From the NCBI GenBank assembly GCA_049976205.1, contig JBMFIR010000001.1, positions 59,238 through 123,237 on the forward strand: a DNA stretch of 64,000 nt, read 5' to 3'. Made by a program: the position numbers and the translations under genes. The stretch's first letter is position 1. Each line of letters begins with the position of its first letter. The notes beneath the pieces are model-generated. The model searched no databases, was not told the origin of the DNA, and saw only the letters and a program-made list of their open reading frames with translations. Source of the DNA: WYEN01 sp049976205 (lineage in GTDB: Archaea; Thermoproteota; Thermoprotei_A; Sulfolobales; AG1). This document shows, one piece after another, positions 60,852 to 64,000 of the stretch.

Positions 60852-61763
60852 ATGGATATTGAGTTTATCGCTTTCGAGAGTTTAGGGGTAAGATCTATGA
60901 GTACATTCATAGAGACAAAAGATCTCAAAATATACGTTGATCCCGGAATATCTCTAGCCCCTAGAAGATATGGTCTACCTCCACACAAAAAAGAAATTGA
61001 TAGATTAAATGAGCTCTCAAAAAAGATCTACGAGAGAGCCAAGGAATCAGATATTATAGTCATAACTCATTATCACTTTGATCATCATGATAGAGGTAAA
61101 AGAATTCCTCTCGATATTTACGACAAAAAAACTATTTACATAAAAGATCCGATTAACAACATAAATACTTCTCAGAGAATAAGAGCATCGATATTCCTAA
61201 GATTAATAAGAGATCGGGTCAAGATCATAGAGATAGCCGATAATAACAGACTTAAGATAGGATCTACCGAAATAATTTTTTCACCCGCTGTACCTCATGG
61301 AACAGATCCTAGGCTAGGATACGTTGTCCAAGTGTGTATACAAGATAAGGATCAGAGTTTCCTATACACATCTGATATAGAGGGTGCTCCACTCAATGAA
61401 CATTTGGAGTGGATCTTAAGACACAAACCAGATATATTATTAATAGACGGTCCATTAACATATATGCTTGGCTACAGATTATCTCATGAGGATTTAAATA
61501 GATCTATTACGAACATGAATAGTCTTATCGAGAATATTTCTCCAGATACAATGATTATTGAACATCATTTACTCAGAGATAAAGATTATAAAGAGAAAAT
61601 ACGTGAGGTATTTAATAAGGCAGAAGAATTTAATGTAAAGATACTTACAGCTGCTGAATATATGGGTCTAGAAAATATTTTTCTAGAAGCATATAGAGAT
61701 GTTTTATATGGAAGAGTCGCGTCTAAGGAGAGCATAGATGTAGAGAATTATGAAGATCCCTAG
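60852..61763 (+). CDS. UPF0282-family metallo-beta-lactamase-fold protein
   Basis: 303 residues. DPGISLAPRRYGLPPHKKEIDR near 33 and THYHFDHHD (HxHxDHH near 74-80) define the archaeal UPF0282 group; PAVPHGTDPRLGYVVQ, TSDIEGAP and DGPLTYMLGYRLS follow, with IIEHHLLRD near the end giving further His ligands. Function unknown; the metal site is intact, so a hydrolase is likely. It follows nucS by 29 bp and overlaps the small membrane-protein gene by 14 bp. Confidence 0.85.
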   Translation: MDIEFIAFESLGVRSMSTFIETKDLKIYVDPGISLAPRRYGLPPHKKEIDRLNELSKKIYERAKESDIIVITHYHFDHHDRGKRIPLDIYDKKTIYIKDPINNINTSQRIRASIFLRLIRDRVKIIEIADNNRLKIGSTEIIFSPAVPHGTDPRLGYVVQVCIQDKDQSFLYTSDIEGAPLNEHLEWILRHKPDILLIDGPLTYMLGYRLSHEDLNRSITNMNSLIENISPDTMIIEHHLLRDKDYKEKIREVFNKAEEFNVKILTAAEYMGLENIFLEAYRDVLYGRVASKESIDVENYEDP

Positions 61764-61995
61764 TCTCATCAGAATCTTGTCGAGCATGATCACAGTATCT
61801 GAGAATATTCCTACGCCAAAAATTATTTCTGGGCAAAGTACTAGTTATTCTCACATATCCATAGATAAAATATTTGGATCGGATACTTTTATTTTCCTAG
61901 TTATTGGAATAATTTTACTCTTACTGGGTCTTTTTCTTAAAAGATTTAGACTTAATAGAATTAGAGTTAATAGGTTACATAGAAGTGCATCTTAG
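61750..61995 (+). CDS. Small single-helix membrane protein
   Basis: 81 residues with one strong membrane helix near 47-64 (TFIFLVIGIILLLLGLFL) followed by a very basic tail (KRFRLNRIRVNRLHR), giving the tail inside the cell. The Ser/Thr/Pro-rich N-terminal part would be outside. I recognise no family. It fills exactly the gap between UPF0282 (14-bp overlap) and ribB (the stop is directly followed by the ATG), which argues for a real gene in the operon despite its small size. Confidence 0.55.
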   Translation: MKIPSLIRILSSMITVSENIPTPKIISGQSTSYSHISIDKIFGSDTFIFLVIGIILLLLGLFLKRFRLNRIRVNRLHRSAS

Positions 61996-62667
61996 ATGAT
62001 TGATTGGAAGAGAGTCAGAGAAGATCTTGTTTCCGGAAAGCCTGTGCTACTGTATGATCTAGACGGTAGAGAAGAAGAAACAGATATGGTTTTCTATGCT
62101 AATTCTATTGATCATAGATCTATTTACTTGATGCGGAGAGAAGCTGGAGGATTGATATGCTACGTAACGTCCCGTGAAATAGCGGATATTTTAGGACTAC
62201 CCTTCGCGACAGAGCTCTTGAGCAAGATTCCTTATCTCCAAGAATTATCCTCTAGAAAATTAAGATATGGAGATGTGTCACCATTCACAATATATGTTAA
62301 TCACATAAATGTTAAGACAGGAATTTCTGATCGTGATAGAGCTCTTACTATAAGAATGCTAGATAAGGTAGTTAATATAATAGAGAGTGGAGAAATCGAG
62401 AGAGGTAGGGAAATTTTTTATAAGGAATTTGTCTCACCAGGACATGTACCTATTCTCGTTGGAAGAAATATTAAACAAAGACGTGGTCATACAGAGCTTA
62501 GTCTCTATATAGCTAAGAAAACAGGTCTGAGACCTAGTGTGGTTATTGTTGAGATGCTTGATGAGGGAGATTCTCTACCTAAGGATAAGGCGATTAAATA
62601 CGCTAATGAGAAGGGGTATATTTTTATAGAGGGAATAGATCTATTAAGAGAAGAGGGTCTAGTGTAA
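61996..62667 (+). CDS. ribB: 3,4-dihydroxy-2-butanone-4-phosphate synthase
   Basis: Converts ribulose-5-phosphate to the four-carbon unit of riboflavin. LYDLDGREEETDMVFYAN (acidic metal and substrate loop near 20-35), MRREAGGLICYV, DVSPFTIYVNH..TGISDRDRALTIR and FVSPGHVPIL..RRGHTELSLYIAKKTGL match the archaeal RibB (MJ0055-like) group. Length of 223 residues fits. ATG 61996 directly abuts the upstream stop; ribC follows with a one-base overlap. Both act in flavin synthesis. Confidence 0.93.
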   Translation: MIDWKRVREDLVSGKPVLLYDLDGREEETDMVFYANSIDHRSIYLMRREAGGLICYVTSREIADILGLPFATELLSKIPYLQELSSRKLRYGDVSPFTIYVNHINVKTGISDRDRALTIRMLDKVVNIIESGEIERGREIFYKEFVSPGHVPILVGRNIKQRRGHTELSLYIAKKTGLRPSVVIVEMLDEGDSLPKDKAIKYANEKGYIFIEGIDLLREEGLV

Positions 62668-63134
62668 TGAAGATAGGTGTCGTTGATACAACTTTTGCTA
62701 GAGTAGACATGGCTGAGGTAGCTATAAAAACTATTAGGGAGATTATTCCAGATGCAAAAATTATTAGATACACTGTACCAGGGATCAAAGATATACCAGT
62801 TGCTGCTAAGAAGCTACTCGAGGAGGAGGGGTGTGATGGAGTAATAACACTCGGCTGGGTCGGTAAGGAATATGTTGATAAGTTAAGCTACTTAGCTCAT
62901 AGTGTAGGTATAATAATGGTTCAGCTCTTAACAAATAAACATGTAATAGACGTCACAGTTCACGAGGATGAGGCAGCAGACGAAAAAATACTATACGAGA
63001 TCGCTGTGAATAGAGCGAAGAAACATGCTGAGAATCTAGCCTATATACTTTTAAAAGGTAGAGAGGCGCTCACAAAGAAAGCTGGTAAGGGTGTGAGACA
63101 AGGATATCCTGACGTGGGGCCTTTAAAGGTGTAA
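62667..63134 (+). CDS. ribC: Archaeal-type riboflavin synthase
   Basis: Dismutates two 6,7-dimethyl-8-ribityllumazines to riboflavin. Archaeal riboflavin synthase is related to lumazine synthase, not to bacterial RibE. MKIGVVDTTFARVDMAEVA, YTVPGIKDIPVAAKKLLEEEGCDGVITLGWVGK (in parts), and QLLTNKHVIDVTVHEDEA are the family pattern. Length of 155 residues is typical. It overlaps ribB at TAATG. Lumazine synthase itself (RibH) is not in the window. Confidence 0.92.
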   Translation: MKIGVVDTTFARVDMAEVAIKTIREIIPDAKIIRYTVPGIKDIPVAAKKLLEEEGCDGVITLGWVGKEYVDKLSYLAHSVGIIMVQLLTNKHVIDVTVHEDEAADEKILYEIAVNRAKKHAENLAYILLKGREALTKKAGKGVRQGYPDVGPLKV

Positions 63135-63138
63135 AAAG

Positions 63139-63864
63139 ATGATCTATGACGCCCATTGTCATTTACATGAATTCCCGGATGAATACATAGAGAGACTGGT
63201 CAGTAGCAATAACTATGTTATAACTGCTGTATCTGATGATTTCAGATCTTCTCTCAGAACACTTAAACTCTACGAGAAGTTCAGAGAAAGTATTAATCCA
63301 TGTATAGGAATTCATCCATGGGTTATTGAAAGAACTGATAAAAAAGATCTAGAAATGGTATTAGGTCTTATAGAGAGACTTAATATAGGATGCATAGGTG
63401 AGGTAGGACTAGATCGTGTATTTGTGCCTCAGTCAATAGATAAACAAATAGAATTCTTTCTACAGATCCTAGAGTTCGCTAAGAGTAAAGATATTGTATT
63501 AAATATTCATGCTCCAGGAGCATGGTCTCAGGTACTTGAGTTGCTTCGGAGATACGATATTGGTAAAGCTATCATTCACTGGTATACAGGGCCTCAAGAA
63601 CTTCTTAGGGAAATAGGAGAGAATGGATATATGATTTCTATAAATCCTGCTGTGAAGATCCAGAGAAAGCATCAGGAGATAGTTTCTAAAGCAGATCTAG
63701 AGATAATACTTGTAGAGAGCGATGGTCCATACGAATATAAAGGCTTGAAGCTTAGCCCCGAATTGATAGAGGACACAATAAGTTTCATAGCAGAAATAAA
63801 GAAAATAGATTCACGGGAGCTTAAGAAGATCATTCAGAGTAATTATAAGAAATTATTTAAGTAA
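63139..63864 (+). CDS. TatD-like metal-dependent DNase
   Basis: Amidohydrolase-fold nuclease family. YDAHCHLHE at residues 3-11 gives the first metal His pair; CIGIHPWVIE near 55, CIGEVGLDR near 93 with the bridging Glu, LNIHAPGAW near 129, IIHWYTG near 154 and LVESDGP near 199 with the late Asp complete the site. Length of 241 residues is typical. It lies five bases after ribC, so it is the last gene of the plus-strand run. DNase or deacylase activity is inferred from family. Confidence 0.88.
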   Translation: MIYDAHCHLHEFPDEYIERLVSSNNYVITAVSDDFRSSLRTLKLYEKFRESINPCIGIHPWVIERTDKKDLEMVLGLIERLNIGCIGEVGLDRVFVPQSIDKQIEFFLQILEFAKSKDIVLNIHAPGAWSQVLELLRRYDIGKAIIHWYTGPQELLREIGENGYMISINPAVKIQRKHQEIVSKADLEIILVESDGPYEYKGLKLSPELIEDTISFIAEIKKIDSRELKKIIQSNYKKLFK

Positions 63865-64000
63865 TATCTCGCTGACCTCCTCCCTTTTCAATTCTATAGA
63901 AGATCTCTTGGTGAGGTCTCCGACTCATTACCTCTATCCTCTCTCGGGGAACTCGGGGATATGGTTTATGACTCTTATCTCTCGTAGTCATTATTTGAGA
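63857..64000 (-). CDS. Possible 3' end of a minus-strand gene, or short basic protein
   Basis: From the right edge a minus-strand frame is open to TAA 63857. It includes an ATG at 63991 (MTTRDKSHKPYPRVPRERIE) and continues VMSRRPHQEIFYRIEKGGG with strongly basic composition. It overlaps the TatD stop by eight bases. No ribosome-binding site is visible for the ATG, so the gene may begin beyond the window. Family not recognised. Confidence 0.35.
   Translation of the reverse strand, partial: SQIMTTRDKSHKPYPRVPRERIEVMSRRPHQEIFYRIEKGGGQRDIT

Overview
The window reads as a chromosomal segment of an AT-rich, probably hyperthermophilic crenarchaeon (Thermoproteota; Desulfurococcales, Acidilobales or Fervidicoccales-like). 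The evidence is archaeal information-processing genes (fibrillarin/Nop5, eL14, uS15, FEN1 with a C-terminal PIP motif, NucS, tRNA-splicing endonuclease, Dph5, KEOPS Pcc1, PheST), a crenarchaeal OB-fold SSB, archaeal-type riboflavin synthase, ThiD-ThiN and DUF371/DUF357 proteins, frequent TTG/GTG starts, tRNA introns with bulge-helix-bulge (BHB) folds, and strong AGA/AGG and ATA codon use. There is no rRNA, CRISPR array, intact insertion sequence or prophage. The order within Crenarchaeota is an inference.

Layout. 1-5.5 kb: 3'-truncated glyA, an M50 protease, an apparent 3' half of a split tRNA-Gln, an E1-like ThiF/MoeB protein, a zinc-finger protein and glmS. 5.6-9.2 kb: two tandem inositol-phosphate-synthase paralogues, an AbrB-PhoU regulator and RidA. 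9.2-12.2 kb: iron uptake (feoA, feoB, FeoC-like) with a perfect 18-bp palindrome before feoB. 12.1-17.8 kb: a membrane Fe-S oxidoreductase and, nearby, EtfBA, with SSB, a PqqD-like protein and a sugar epimerase between them. 17.9-21.9 kb: split methionine synthase, cis-prenyltransferase, FEN1. 22-27.3 kb: gcvT, gcvH, tRNA-Thr (intron), a degenerate DHH/Cdc45-like protein with Pcc1, thiDN, a Cys-containing protein and an Alba-like protein. 27.5-37.4 kb: Gfo/Idh oxidoreductase, rhomboid, peroxiredoxin, DUF371-aconitase, UbiX, a Cys-rich protein coupled to tRNA endonuclease, HtrA protease, tRNA-Val. 37.7-44.1 kb: a Thr-rich surface protein, FKBP, nucleotidyltransferase, Dph5, phosphodiesterase, tRNA-Ser, a frameshifted secreted protein, a gene-poor stretch and tRNA-Glu with a variable-loop intron. 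44.3-51.2 kb: an active-site-less nitrilase homologue, a TFIIB-like/HerA/RHH cluster, uS15, a DHH phosphoesterase, a second RHH protein and an NDP-sugar pyrophosphorylase. 51.3-64 kb: Nre repair protein, PheTS, metallo-hydrolase, eL14, fibrillarin-Nop5, then a plus-strand run of DHH protein, nucS, UPF0282, a small membrane protein, ribB, ribC and a TatD-like nuclease.

How the genes work together. One theme is RNA processing: the splicing endonuclease gene shares the window with two intron-containing tRNAs and a probable split tRNA, all with BHB-compatible folds. A second is electron transfer and one-carbon metabolism: EtfAB with a cytochrome-b/CCG-domain oxidoreductase, and GlyA, GcvT and GcvH. 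A third is DNA maintenance: FEN1, SSB, NucS, Nre, HerA-like ATPase and DHH proteins. No complete new defence island is visible. The most novel signals are the half tRNA, two RHH proteins sharing a C-terminal peptide motif (one next to a TFB-like/HerA gene pair), the feoB palindrome, the gcvT reading frame without an ordinary start codon, and the frameshifted surface protein with a G6 slip site.
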